Shown here: positions 34,725-43,223 of the stretch, piece after piece | Layout of the letters: the number at the start of each line of letters is the position of its first letter | How positions within the stretch are numbered: position 1 is the stretch's first letter | NCBI GenBank assembly: GCA_042701975.1 | Contig: CP170561.1 | Coordinates: 1,798,001-1,862,000, forward strand | Direction of reading: 5' to 3' | Length of the DNA stretch: 64,000 bases | Source: JAFALK01 sp042701975 | GTDB taxonomy: Bacteria > Pseudomonadota > Gammaproteobacteria > Burkholderiales > Burkholderiaceae_C | Notes under the pieces: model-generated | What the model saw: only the letters and a program-made list of their open reading frames with translations | Databases searched by the model: none | What the model was told of the DNA's origin: nothing | Translations under genes and position numbers: made by a program

Positions 34725-35761
34725 ACCAGATCCAGACCACCACGCCCACGACCGATGCCGACCGCCGGTTGCCTAAGCCCCTGACCGTCGCCGAAGTCGC
34801 CGCCCTGTTCGAGCTGCCCTTCAACGACTTGCTGTTCCGCGCGCAGCAGGTGCACCGCGAGCATTTCGATGCCAACGCCGTGCAGCTGTCCACGCTGCTG
34901 TCCATCAAGACCGGCGGCTGCGAAGAGGACTGCAAGTACTGCCCGCAGTCGGCCCACTTCGACACCGGCCTCAAGGCCGAGAAGCTGATCCCGCTGGAAG
35001 AAGTGATGGAAGCCGCCCGCGCGGCGAAAGCCAACGGCGCCACCCGCTTCTGCATGGGCGCCGCCTGGCGCTCGCCCAAGGATCGGCACCTCGAAGTCAT
35101 CGGCGAGATGATCAGCGGCGTCAAGGGCCTGGGCCTGGAGACCTGCCTGACCGCCGGCATGCTGGGCGAGGGGCAGGCCGAACAGCTGAAAGACGCGGGC
35201 CTCGACTACTACAACCACAACCTCGACACCGCGCCCGAGTTCTACGGCCAGATCATCACCACCCGCACCTACCAGGACCGCCTGGACACGCTGGAGCGCG
35301 TGCGCGCTCAGGGCCTGAAGGTCTGCTCCGGCGGCATTGTTGGCATGGGCGAAACGCGCCGCCAGCGCGCCGGACTGATCGTGCAACTGGCCAACCTCGA
35401 TCCCTATCCGGAATCGGTGCCCATCAACAACCTCGTGCAGGTCGAAGGCACACCGCTGGCCGGCACGCAGGCGCTCGATCCCTTCGAGTTCATCCGCACC
35501 ATCGCTGTTGCCCGCATCTGCATGCCGCGCGCCATGGTCCGCCTCTCGGCCGGTCGCGAGGAAATGCCCGAAACCATGCAAGCCCTGTGCTTCATGGCCG
35601 GCGCCAACTCCATGTTCTATGGCGACAAGCTGCTGACGACCAGCAATCCGCAAGCCGTGAAGGACCGTGCGCTGCTGGACCGCCTGGGCATGCACTGCGC
35701 CACGGAAGCCGAACTGGGCGCCGAGGAAGCATCGGGCGAGAGCTGCGGCCACTGCCACTGA
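34721..35761 (+). CDS. bioB: biotin synthase
   Basis: A 346-residue radical-SAM enzyme that inserts sulphur into dethiobiotin. The [4Fe-4S] ligands are Cys67, Cys71 and Cys74 in GGCEEDCKYCPQSAHF. Further markers are YNHNLDTAPEFYG and the auxiliary-cluster cysteine in EVCSGG-like LKVCSGGIVGMGETRRQRA. RLSAGREEMPE is conserved in BioB. The C-terminus GESCGHCH is rich in Cys and His. The start overlaps the bioD stop (ATGA). Last of the bio block; 48 bp separate it from liuD. Confidence 0.95.
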   Translation: MNQIQTTTPTTDADRRLPKPLTVAEVAALFELPFNDLLFRAQQVHREHFDANAVQLSTLLSIKTGGCEEDCKYCPQSAHFDTGLKAEKLIPLEEVMEAARAAKANGATRFCMGAAWRSPKDRHLEVIGEMISGVKGLGLETCLTAGMLGEGQAEQLKDAGLDYYNHNLDTAPEFYGQIITTRTYQDRLDTLERVRAQGLKVCSGGIVGMGETRRQRAGLIVQLANLDPYPESVPINNLVQVEGTPLAGTQALDPFEFIRTIAVARICMPRAMVRLSAGREEMPETMQALCFMAGANSMFYGDKLLTTSNPQAVKDRALLDRLGMHCATEAELGAEEASGESCGHCH

Positions 35762-35809
35762 ACGCATCAGTTAGCCAGCTAGACCGCTGAAGGCGGCGAG
35801 GAGACGAAG

Positions 35810-37792
35810 TTGTTCAAGAAGATCCTGATCGCCAACCGCGGCGAAATCGCCTGCCGCGTGGCAGCCACCGCGCGTCGCATGGGTGTGAAGACTGTCGCCG
35901 TCTATTCGGATGCCGACGCTCAGGCCCGCCACGTTGCCGCCTGCGACGAAGCTGTCCACATCGGCGGTTCGACGCCCAAGGAGTCCTACCTGCAATGGCA
36001 GCGCATCCTCGAGGCCGCCAAGGCCACGGGTGCGCAGGCCGTGCACCCGGGCTACGGCTTCCTGAGCGAGAACGAGGACTTTGCTCAGGCCTGCCATGAC
36101 GCGGGCCTCGTCTTCATCGGCCCGCCGCCTGCCGCAATCAAGGACATGGGCCTGAAGGCCGAGTCCAAGCGCCTGATGGAGAAGGCCGGCGTGCCGCTGG
36201 TACCGGGCTATCACGGCGCCGACCAGGATCCCGCACTGCTCAAGAAGGAAGCCGAGCGTATCGGCTTCCCCGTGCTGATCAAGGCCAGCGCCGGCGGCGG
36301 TGGCAAGGGCATGCGCGCGGTCTACGCGGCTGACGAATTCGACGCCGCGCTGGCTTCTTGCAAGCGCGAGGCGATCAACAGCTTCGGCGATGACGCCGTG
36401 CTGATCGAGCGTTATGTGCAGAAGCCGCGCCACATCGAGATCCAGGTCTTTGGCGATGGTCACGGGAACTGCGTCTACCTGTTCGAGCGCGACTGTTCGG
36501 TGCAGCGCCGCCATCAGAAGGTGCTGGAAGAAGCGCCGGCTCCCGGCATGACGGCGGAGCGCCGCGCGCAGATGGGTGAAGCAGCGGTGGCCGCCGCCAA
36601 GGCCGTGGGCTACCAAGGTGCCGGCACCGTGGAATTCATCGCCGAGCAGGACGGCCGCTTCTACTTCATGGAGATGAACACCCGCCTGCAGGTCGAGCAT
36701 CCGGTGACGGAAGCGATCACGGGTCAAGACCTGGTGGAGTGGCAATTGCGCGTCGCCGCCGGCGAGCCGCTGCCGCTGCAGCAATCGCAGCTGAAGATGC
36801 ACGGGCATGCCATCGAGGCCCGCATCTGCGCGGAGAACCCGGAAGGCGGCTTCCTTCCTGCCACTGGCACACTCAAGGTGGCGCGCTGGCCGGAGCATGT
36901 GAGCTTCGAGCGCGGCGATGTCCGCGTGGATGCCGGCGTGGGCGAGGGCGATGCCATCTCGCCCTTCTACGACTCGATGATCGCCAAGCTCATCGTCTGG
37001 GGCGAGGACCGTGCCCAGGCGCTGGCCCGGCTTGACGCCGCGTTGCGCGACACGCACATCGTCGGCCTGCACACCAACGTGGCCTTCCTGCGTCGCTGTG
37101 CCGCGACGAAATCCTTTAACGAGGCCGATCTGGACACCGCGCTGATCGAGCGCGAGAAGGCTGCGCTGTTCGGCCAGCCGGGCCTGCCGCTGGCAATCGG
37201 CGCCGCTGCAGTGATCGCGCGCACTCTCGCAGAAGAAGCGCAGACCGTGGGCAACGACCCCTGGAGCGCGCGCGACGGCTGGCGCATGTTCGGCTCGGCC
37301 CGGCGCCGCTTCGAGCTGGAGGTTGATGGCGAGCACCAGCGCGTGCTGTTCAGCCGCGCCCACGGTGGCGCCATGAGCCTGACGGTTGGGGGCGAGACGT
37401 TGTCGTTGGCCGTCTCCTCGCAAGGCCTGGAGCAGCACGAGCTGTTCCTCGGCGAGCAACGCATCCGGGTGCAGACCTACAAGCAGGGCGAGCAAGTCAC
37501 GGTGTTCGCCGATAACGGCTCGGCCCAGCTGACCGAGGTCGACGTGCTCTCGCATGCTGGCGAGGCCGGCGGCGCAGCGGGCCGGCTCACCGCGCCGATG
37601 CCGGGCAAGATGGTGGCCTTCCTTGTCGGCGCCGGCGATGCCGTCGAAGCCGGCCAACCGCTGGCGGTGATGGAGGCCATGAAGATGGAACACACGATCA
37701 ACGCCCCGCGCGCCGGCAAGGTGGCCGAGCTGCTGTTCGCCGTGGGCGATCAGGTCGGTGATGGCGCCGAGTTGCTGCGTCTGGAGTCCTGA
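35810..37792 (+). CDS. liuD: methylcrotonyl-CoA carboxylase, alpha (biotin carboxylase/BCCP) subunit
   Basis: A 660-residue biotin enzyme subunit. Domain order: biotin carboxylase (MFKKILIANRGEIACRVAAT at the start, ATP-grasp loop KASAGGGGKGMRAV, ERDCSVQRRHQKVLEEAPAP), then the BT linker domain, then the C-terminal biotinyl domain with the carrier lysine K625 in EAMKMEHTI. Length and tail match MCC alpha rather than the 450-aa AccC. It works with LiuB. The start is TTG at 35810, with GAGGAG seven bases upstream; no ATG is nearby, so an unusual but well supported start. It depends directly on biotin made by the preceding genes. Confidence 0.93.
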   Translation: MFKKILIANRGEIACRVAATARRMGVKTVAVYSDADAQARHVAACDEAVHIGGSTPKESYLQWQRILEAAKATGAQAVHPGYGFLSENEDFAQACHDAGLVFIGPPPAAIKDMGLKAESKRLMEKAGVPLVPGYHGADQDPALLKKEAERIGFPVLIKASAGGGGKGMRAVYAADEFDAALASCKREAINSFGDDAVLIERYVQKPRHIEIQVFGDGHGNCVYLFERDCSVQRRHQKVLEEAPAPGMTAERRAQMGEAAVAAAKAVGYQGAGTVEFIAEQDGRFYFMEMNTRLQVEHPVTEAITGQDLVEWQLRVAAGEPLPLQQSQLKMHGHAIEARICAENPEGGFLPATGTLKVARWPEHVSFERGDVRVDAGVGEGDAISPFYDSMIAKLIVWGEDRAQALARLDAALRDTHIVGLHTNVAFLRRCAATKSFNEADLDTALIEREKAALFGQPGLPLAIGAAAVIARTLAEEAQTVGNDPWSARDGWRMFGSARRRFELEVDGEHQRVLFSRAHGGAMSLTVGGETLSLAVSSQGLEQHELFLGEQRIRVQTYKQGEQVTVFADNGSAQLTEVDVLSHAGEAGGAAGRLTAPMPGKMVAFLVGAGDAVEAGQPLAVMEAMKMEHTINAPRAGKVAELLFAVGDQVGDGAELLRLES

Positions 37793-37807
37793 GGCGACAA
37801 TCAAGAA

Positions 37808-38008
37808 ATGATGCGCACGCTGCTGAAAGTTGTCGACGTCAAGCGGCAGGCTGCCGAGGACCTGGCGTTTTGGCGGGCTCGCCCGGCCGCCGAGCGGCTG
37901 GCGGCTGTCGAGATGCTGCGCCTCCAACACGAAGGCATTGCCGAACAACCCGATGCTCAACCCAGACTTCAAAGAGTTTGCCGAGTTGCTCAACGCGCAC
38001 CGCGTTGA
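37808..38008 (+). CDS. small partner protein of nucleotidyltransferase module
   Basis: A 66-residue protein: MMRTLLKVVDVKRQAAEDLA, then FWRARPAAERLAAVEMLRLQ. The pattern 'D..FW.....ERL.AVE.LR.Q' followed by RLQRVCRVAQRA recurs in small proteins encoded just before nucleotidyltransferases in many bacteria; I recall the arrangement but cannot check it here. The last 56 bases overlap the nucleotidyltransferase gene in another frame. By position it could be the antitoxin of a two-gene module. Tandem ATG codons at 37808 and 37811. Confidence 0.6.
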   Translation: MMRTLLKVVDVKRQAAEDLAFWRARPAAERLAAVEMLRLQHEGIAEQPDAQPRLQRVCRVAQRAPR

Positions 38009-38390
38009 GTACCTGGTTGTCGGGGGCTATGCGTTGGCTGTTCATGGCCATCCGCGTTACACCGGCGACATCGACTTCTGGCTGCGTCCCGAGCCGGGCA
38101 ATATCGAACGCCTGCTGGGCGCGCTGCGCGATTTTGGTGTCGCCTCGTTGGAACTCAAGGTCGAGGACTTCGGCATCGATTCCGTGATTCAGTTGGGCCA
38201 GCCTCCCAGGCGAATTGATCTGCTGACGGGCATCGATGGCGTGTCCTTCGATGACTGTTTTGCGCGCCGCGAGGTGGTGGAAGTCAGCGGCGTTCCGCTG
38301 AACTTCATCGGCCTCGCTGATTTCAAGGCCAACAAGCGCGCGACCGGCCGCCACAAGGACCTGGCTGATTTGGACAGCCTGGAAGACTGA
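37953..38390 (+). CDS. nucleotidyltransferase-fold protein (AbiEii/MNT-like)
   Basis: A 145-residue protein of the DNA polymerase-beta-like nucleotidyltransferase superfamily. The active site reads YLVVGGYALAVHGHPRYTGD followed by IDFWL: the GG and the DxD-type pair (Asp-Ile-Asp) that bind Mg-NTP. A later Asp in PPRRIDLLTGIDG is the third carboxylate. Small nucleotidyltransferases of this kind serve as toxins (AbiEii, MenT) or antitoxins (MntA) in toxin-antitoxin and phage-defence pairs, or modify small molecules. ATG at 37953; a longer frame from 37830 lacks coding character. It overlaps the 66-aa gene and lies between liuD and liuE. Confidence 0.8.
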   Translation: MLNPDFKEFAELLNAHRVEYLVVGGYALAVHGHPRYTGDIDFWLRPEPGNIERLLGALRDFGVASLELKVEDFGIDSVIQLGQPPRRIDLLTGIDGVSFDDCFARREVVEVSGVPLNFIGLADFKANKRATGRHKDLADLDSLED

Positions 38391-38401
38391 GCAGGACCCT
38401 G

Positions 38402-39310
38402 ATGTCACTCCCCACCCAAGTCAGCCTCGTCGATGTCGGTCCGCGCGACGGCCTGCAGAACGAGAAGCAGCCCGTCTCCACCGAGGCCAAGACGCGCCTC
38501 GTGCACCTGCTGCAGGACGCGGGTCTGAAGGAGATCGAGGTCACCAGCTTCGTCAGCCCCAAGTGGGTGCCGCAAATGGCCGACAACACGGCGGTGATGG
38601 CTGCCATCGAGCGCCGCGCCGATGTGCGCTACTCGGTGCTGACGCCGAACATGAAGGGCCTGGAAGCGGCGCTGCCGACCAAGCCCGAAGAGATCGTCGT
38701 CTTCGCCGCCGCCAGCGAGGCCTTCAGCCAGAAGAACATCAACTGCTCAATCGCCGAGAGCATCGAGCGCTTCGCGCCCGTCGTCGAAGCGGCGCACGCC
38801 GCCGGCATCAAGGTGCGCGGCGCGCTGTCGTGCACGGTCGGCTGCCCCTACCAGGGCGAGGTCACGCCGGACGAGGTCGAGCGCGTGGTGCAGCTGATGA
38901 AGCGCATCGGCGTCGATCACATGGGCATTGCCGACACCATCGGCGTCGGCACACCCAACAAGGTGCAGGCCGTGATGGAGCGGGCGCTCAAGCACTACCC
39001 ACTGCACGAGATCAGCGGCCATTTCCACGACACCTACGGCCAGGCGCTGGCCAACATCTACGCCTGCCTGGAGATGGGCATCCACCGTTTCGACGCCAGC
39101 GTGTCGGGCCTGGGCGGCTGCCCGTACGCCAAGGGCGCGACGGGCAATGTGGCGACGGAGGACGTGGTGTTCATGCTCAACGGGCTGGGCATCGGGACGG
39201 GCATCGACATTGACAAGCTCGTCGATGCAGGCGCCTTCATCTCGAGCGAGCTCGGCCGGCAGCCGGTTTCGCGTGTGGCGCGGGCGCTGCTGGCGAAGCG
39301 AGTGGGCTGA
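38402..39310 (+). CDS. liuE: hydroxymethylglutaryl-CoA lyase
   Basis: A 302-residue TIM-barrel lyase that splits HMG-CoA into acetoacetate and acetyl-CoA, the last step of leucine breakdown. Key residues: catalytic Arg/Asp in VDVGPRDGLQNEKQPV, metal ligands in ISGHFHDTYGQALANI (HxH), and the catalytic Cys in GLGGCPYAKGATGNVATEDV. Length equals the family norm. ATG at 38402, 11 bp after the nucleotidyltransferase stop. Last gene of the liu run; nothing resembling a terminator was found between it and the GH43 gene. Confidence 0.95.
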   Translation: MSLPTQVSLVDVGPRDGLQNEKQPVSTEAKTRLVHLLQDAGLKEIEVTSFVSPKWVPQMADNTAVMAAIERRADVRYSVLTPNMKGLEAALPTKPEEIVVFAAASEAFSQKNINCSIAESIERFAPVVEAAHAAGIKVRGALSCTVGCPYQGEVTPDEVERVVQLMKRIGVDHMGIADTIGVGTPNKVQAVMERALKHYPLHEISGHFHDTYGQALANIYACLEMGIHRFDASVSGLGGCPYAKGATGNVATEDVVFMLNGLGIGTGIDIDKLVDAGAFISSELGRQPVSRVARALLAKRVG

Positions 39311-39402
39311 ATCGCCGGTCTTTTCGACGGAAAGGCCCCGGATCCGCGGACTTATCATCCGCCGCGACATTCACCCCTAATGGCGAATTCGCACGGAGGA
39401 TC

Positions 39403-40929
39403 GTGGCCCGAAGCGAGCAACTGCAGGAAGAGCGCGAAGACGACGAGGCGCGCGTGACGTCGCCGCTGCGCCGTCGCAGCCTGCTGCTGCTGGCCGCCAG
39501 CCTCGGCGGCTGCGCCGGTTCACTGAATTCGTTGGGCGAGTTCGCGGTCAGGACCACCGACAAGGCCAACGCGCTCTTCCAGCCCGCCGCCAAGCGCCGC
39601 TACGCCAATCCGGTCATCGAAGGCGGACATCCCGGCCCCAGCGTCTGCCGCGTGGGCGACGACTTCTTTCTCGTCAGCGGCAGCTTCGACATGCTGCCGG
39701 GCTTGCCCATCCATCACAGCCGCGATCTGATCAACTGGCGCCTGCTCACGCACGCCGTCACGCGGGACACCGAGCTGCTTGGTGCCGGCGGCTTCAGCGC
39801 GCCCGTGCTGCGCTGGAAGGACGGCCGCTTCATGCTCTCGGCCACCTGCGCCACAGGCACCGTGACGATGACGGCGCGCGACATCATGGGCCCGTGGTCT
39901 GTGCCTCAGCCGGGTGAGGCGGTCTCGCCGCTGATCGAGCGCGGCGGTTTCTTCTACCGGCTGCTCAAGCAGGGTGAGGGCTGGGACAGTGGCCTGTGCG
40001 TCGAGCGTGCGCGGACGCCGCAAGGGCCGTTCGAACCTTGCCCGGCCAACCCCATCGCCAGCCAGCGCAACAACGCGCTGGAGGCGCTGCAGATGCTGGG
40101 TCAGGGCGATTTGGTGCAGGCCGCCAACGGCCGCTGGTGGTTGCTGATCGAAGGCTCGCGCCTGGCCGGCCGCGCCCAGCCGCTGGGCTCTGAAGTGCTG
40201 CTGGCGCCGGTGGGCTGGGGCGCCGACGGCTGGCCCGTCGTCAACGAAGGTCGCCCCGTCACGATGGAGCTGGCGGTGGACGATTTGCCGCCGCCGCGCC
40301 CGTGGCCGGCGCTGCCGGTGCGGGAGGAGTTCAAGGGCCCAGGCCTGCCGCCACACTGGACGTTTTTGCGTGGCCTGGCGGGCGGGTTGTGGGACCTGTC
40401 GGAGCGGCCGGGCTGGCTGCGGCTCAAGGGCACGACGGTGGGTCTGGCGGATGCATCGGGCACGCCGGCCTTCGTCGGTCGAGCGCTCACGCGGCAGAAC
40501 CTCCAGGCCAGCACGCTGCTGGACTTCGCGCCGCTGGCCAAGGATCAGCAGGCGGGCCTGGCGCTGCGCATGGACGAGAACCATCATGCCCTGCTGCGTC
40601 TCTCGGGGATTCCAGTGCGCCGCGTGGAACTGGTGCTGCGCAGCGCGGGCAAGGAGCGCATCCTCGCCACGGCGCCGCTGGGGCCGGCGTCCTTCGGCCC
40701 GGTGCGGTTGCAGCTTGACGCTCAGGCTGACCGTTATGAATTCGCCTTTGCCGGCGAGGGCATGGAGATGACGCCGCTGGGCAGCGTACCCATCACCGTG
40801 CTCGCCGGACTGGACCTCGCCCTCGACCCTGCAAGCCGTGGACGAGGCCTGTCCGTCGGGGTTTACGCCAGTGGCCCGGGCTCGATGCCGCCTGCGGATT
40901 TGCAGAGTTTCGACTGGGTACAGCGCTAA
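39403..40929 (+). CDS. GH43-like five-bladed propeller lipoprotein, active site altered
   Basis: A 508-residue exported protein. Its N-terminus has a twin-arginine-like and lipobox signal, PLRRRSLLLLAASLGGCAGS (Cys in GGC). The catalytic-type domain begins RYANPVIEGGHPGPSVCRVG. In active GH43 xylosidases/arabinofuranosidases this block contains PDPS, whose Asp is the general base; here it is PGPS. The C-terminal sandwich domain starts REEFKGPGLPPHWTFLRG. The start is GTG at 39403, with GGAGG just upstream. It precedes the xylose-type ABC genes, so a role in xylo-oligosaccharide binding or cleavage is plausible. Missing catalytic residues make an enzyme role doubtful. Confidence 0.8.
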   Translation: MARSEQLQEEREDDEARVTSPLRRRSLLLLAASLGGCAGSLNSLGEFAVRTTDKANALFQPAAKRRYANPVIEGGHPGPSVCRVGDDFFLVSGSFDMLPGLPIHHSRDLINWRLLTHAVTRDTELLGAGGFSAPVLRWKDGRFMLSATCATGTVTMTARDIMGPWSVPQPGEAVSPLIERGGFFYRLLKQGEGWDSGLCVERARTPQGPFEPCPANPIASQRNNALEALQMLGQGDLVQAANGRWWLLIEGSRLAGRAQPLGSEVLLAPVGWGADGWPVVNEGRPVTMELAVDDLPPPRPWPALPVREEFKGPGLPPHWTFLRGLAGGLWDLSERPGWLRLKGTTVGLADASGTPAFVGRALTRQNLQASTLLDFAPLAKDQQAGLALRMDENHHALLRLSGIPVRRVELVLRSAGKERILATAPLGPASFGPVRLQLDAQADRYEFAFAGEGMEMTPLGSVPITVLAGLDLALDPASRGRGLSVGVYASGPGSMPPADLQSFDWVQR

Positions 40930-40965
40930 AGTCGCCCGTGAAAAGAACCACGAGGAGATGAGCGC

Positions 40966-42021
40966 ATGCGCAAGATGCAGACGATGAAGGCGGCCGCTGC
41001 CGCATTGGCTTTTGCCGCCGTCACGGGTGCCCCGGGCCTGGCCCACGCCAAGGGCGAGATTGTTGGCGTGTCCTGGTCCAACTTCCAGGAAGAGCGCTGG
41101 AAGCGCGATGAGGCCGCGATCAAGGCTGCAATCGAAGCCGCGGGCGGCAAGTACATCTCCGCCGATGCGCAGGGCTCCAACGAGAAGCAGCGCGCCGACA
41201 TCGACGCGCTGCTGACCAAGGGCGCCAAGGTGCTGATCGTGCTGGCGCAGGACGCGCAGGCCGTGCTACCGGCCGTGGCCAGTGCGCGTGCTGCGGGCGT
41301 GCCAGTGCTGGCGTACGACCGCCTGATCGAAGACCCGAACGTGCTCTACCTCACCTTCGACAACAAGGAGGTCGGCCGTCTTCAGGCCAAGGCGGTGCTG
41401 GCGCTGAAGCCCAAGGGCAACTACGTCTTCATCAAGGGCTCGCCCAGCGATCCGAATGCGGACTTCCTGCACTCGGGCCAGCTCGAGGCGCTCAAGCCCG
41501 CCATCGACAGCGGCGCCATCAAGATCGTTGGCGAGCAGTACACCGAGAACTGGTCGCCCGAAGTTGCGCAGCGCAACATGGAGCAGCTGCTCACCAAGAA
41601 CAAGAACAAGGTCGATGCGGTCGTCGCATCGAACGACGGCACGGCCGGCGGCGCGGTTGCGGCGCTGCGCGCGCAGAACCTTGCGGGCATCCCGGTCTCG
41701 GGCCAGGACGCCGACATCGCCGCGCTCAACCGCATCGCTCGTGGCGAGCAAACGGTGAGCGTGTGGAAGGATTCGCGCGAGCTAGGCGGCGCTGCCGGTA
41801 AGTTCGCCATGCTGATGGCCGCCAAGACCAAGCCCGCCGCCATCCCCGGCGCCACGCCCTGGAGCGGCGGTGCCAAGAAGCTCACCATCTCCTCGGTGTT
41901 CCTCAAGCCCACGCCGATCACGGCCGAGAACTTGAAGCTCATCATCGACAGCGGCTGGGCGACCAAGGCGCAGGTCTGCGCGGGCGTGGCCGCAGCCAAG
42001 GCACCGGCGGCCTGCAAGTGA
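40966..42021 (+). CDS. xylF: xylose-type ABC transporter, periplasmic binding protein
   Basis: A 351-residue type I sugar-binding protein with a signal peptide (AAAAALAFAAVTGAPGLAHA, cleavage before KGEI). Blocks typical of XylF: SWSNFQEERWKRDEAAIKAA, ADAQGSNEKQRADIDALLTK, VLAYDRLIEDPNVLYLTFDN, and NDGTAGGAVAALRAQNLAG. The DNKEVGRLQA segment also fits XylF. It is followed by the permease (GTGA overlap), so one operon. Substrate is presumed D-xylose or a related pentose. Confidence 0.9.
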   Translation: MRKMQTMKAAAAALAFAAVTGAPGLAHAKGEIVGVSWSNFQEERWKRDEAAIKAAIEAAGGKYISADAQGSNEKQRADIDALLTKGAKVLIVLAQDAQAVLPAVASARAAGVPVLAYDRLIEDPNVLYLTFDNKEVGRLQAKAVLALKPKGNYVFIKGSPSDPNADFLHSGQLEALKPAIDSGAIKIVGEQYTENWSPEVAQRNMEQLLTKNKNKVDAVVASNDGTAGGAVAALRAQNLAGIPVSGQDADIAALNRIARGEQTVSVWKDSRELGGAAGKFAMLMAAKTKPAAIPGATPWSGGAKKLTISSVFLKPTPITAENLKLIIDSGWATKAQVCAGVAAAKAPAACK

Positions 42022-43223
42022 GGAGCCGGCTCGAAGGCGCGGGCTTCGACGCCCGCTTCAGTGCCCTGGTGCTGGCGCTGGTGGCGATCTGGATCTCGCT
42101 GTACGTCGCGACGGACGGCGTCTTCCTCTCGCCGCGCAATCTCTACAACCTCTCCATCCAGACCTGCGTCACCGCGCTCACGGCCTGCGGCATGGTCTTC
42201 CTGATCGTGGCGCGGCAGATCGATCTCTCGGTCGGCTCGGTGATGGCCTTCGCCGGCATGCTGCTGGCCTGGGCGCAGGTGCGCTGGCTCGGCATCGAAG
42301 GACCGATGGGCTGGATCGTCTCTTTGCTTGTCGGCGTGGGCGGTGGCCTGCTCATGGGCCTGTTCCAAGGCTGGTGGGTGGCGTGGCGCGGCGTGCCGGC
42401 CTTCGTCGTTACGCTGGCCGGCTTCCTGATGTTCCGCGGCGCGGCGTTCCTCGTCTCCGATGGCCAGACGCTGGCGCCGCTGTCTGACAGCTTCCAGCGC
42501 CTGGGCGGCGGTCCCGGCGGCTCGATCGGTCCGCTGTGGAGCTGGCTGCTTGGCGGCGCGGGTTGCGCAGCGCTCGTCGCGCAGACCGTGATGGCCCGCC
42601 GTTCGCGTGCGGCCTACGGCGCGAAGCAGCATCCCGTGTGGGCCGACGGCCTGCGGCTCGCGCTGATCTGCGCCGCGCTGCTGGCCTTCGTGGCCGTGGT
42701 GTGCGCGTATCCGGATCCAGCTGCTGGAGACGAAGCTGGTGAAATTGGGAAGGGCATCGCCGTGCCCGTGCTCGTGCTGCTCGTGATCGCGCTGCTGCTC
42801 GACGTGCTGGCGCGGCGCACGCGCTTCGGCCGGCACGTGTGGGCGCTGGGCGGCAACCCCGAAGCGGCGCTGCTCTCGGGCCTGCCGACCAAACGCCTGC
42901 TGCTGCAGCTCTTCATGCTCAGCGGCGCACTCGCGGCCGTAGCGGCCATCATCACCACCGCGCGGCTCGGCTCGGGCACGCATTCGATCGGCCAGATGGC
43001 CGAGCTCTACGCCATCGCCGCCACCGTGATCGGCGGCACCTCGCTGGCCGGCGGCACGGGCTCGATCGCCGGCGCCATCGTTGGCGCGCTGCTGATCCAG
43101 AGCCTGGACAACGGCATGGTGCTGCTCGACGTGCCGAGTGCGCAGCGGCAGATCTTCATCGGCATGATCCTGATCGCTGCGGTTTGGTTCGACGGGCTGT
43201 ACACGAAGGGAGCGAAGCGATGA
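42018..43223 (+). CDS. xylH: xylose-type ABC transporter, permease
   Basis: A 401-residue inner-membrane permease with about ten helices (FSALVLALVAIWISLYVATD, GMVFLIVARQIDLSVGSVMA). The EAA-like coupling block is RTRFGRHVWALGGNPEAALL. Length and PSAQRQIFIGMILIAAVWFD at the end match XylH. The start is GTG at 42018 inside the xylF stop, and its own stop overlaps the ATPase ATG. Confidence 0.9.
   Translation: MRSRLEGAGFDARFSALVLALVAIWISLYVATDGVFLSPRNLYNLSIQTCVTALTACGMVFLIVARQIDLSVGSVMAFAGMLLAWAQVRWLGIEGPMGWIVSLLVGVGGGLLMGLFQGWWVAWRGVPAFVVTLAGFLMFRGAAFLVSDGQTLAPLSDSFQRLGGGPGGSIGPLWSWLLGGAGCAALVAQTVMARRSRAAYGAKQHPVWADGLRLALICAALLAFVAVVCAYPDPAAGDEAGEIGKGIAVPVLVLLVIALLLDVLARRTRFGRHVWALGGNPEAALLSGLPTKRLLLQLFMLSGALAAVAAIITTARLGSGTHSIGQMAELYAIAATVIGGTSLAGGTGSIAGAIVGALLIQSLDNGMVLLDVPSAQRQIFIGMILIAAVWFDGLYTKGAKR

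Noticed and set aside
35771..37993. 740-codon open frame antisense to liuD
   Set aside because: Same GC-driven artefact; low-complexity His/Arg/Leu composition and no start context.
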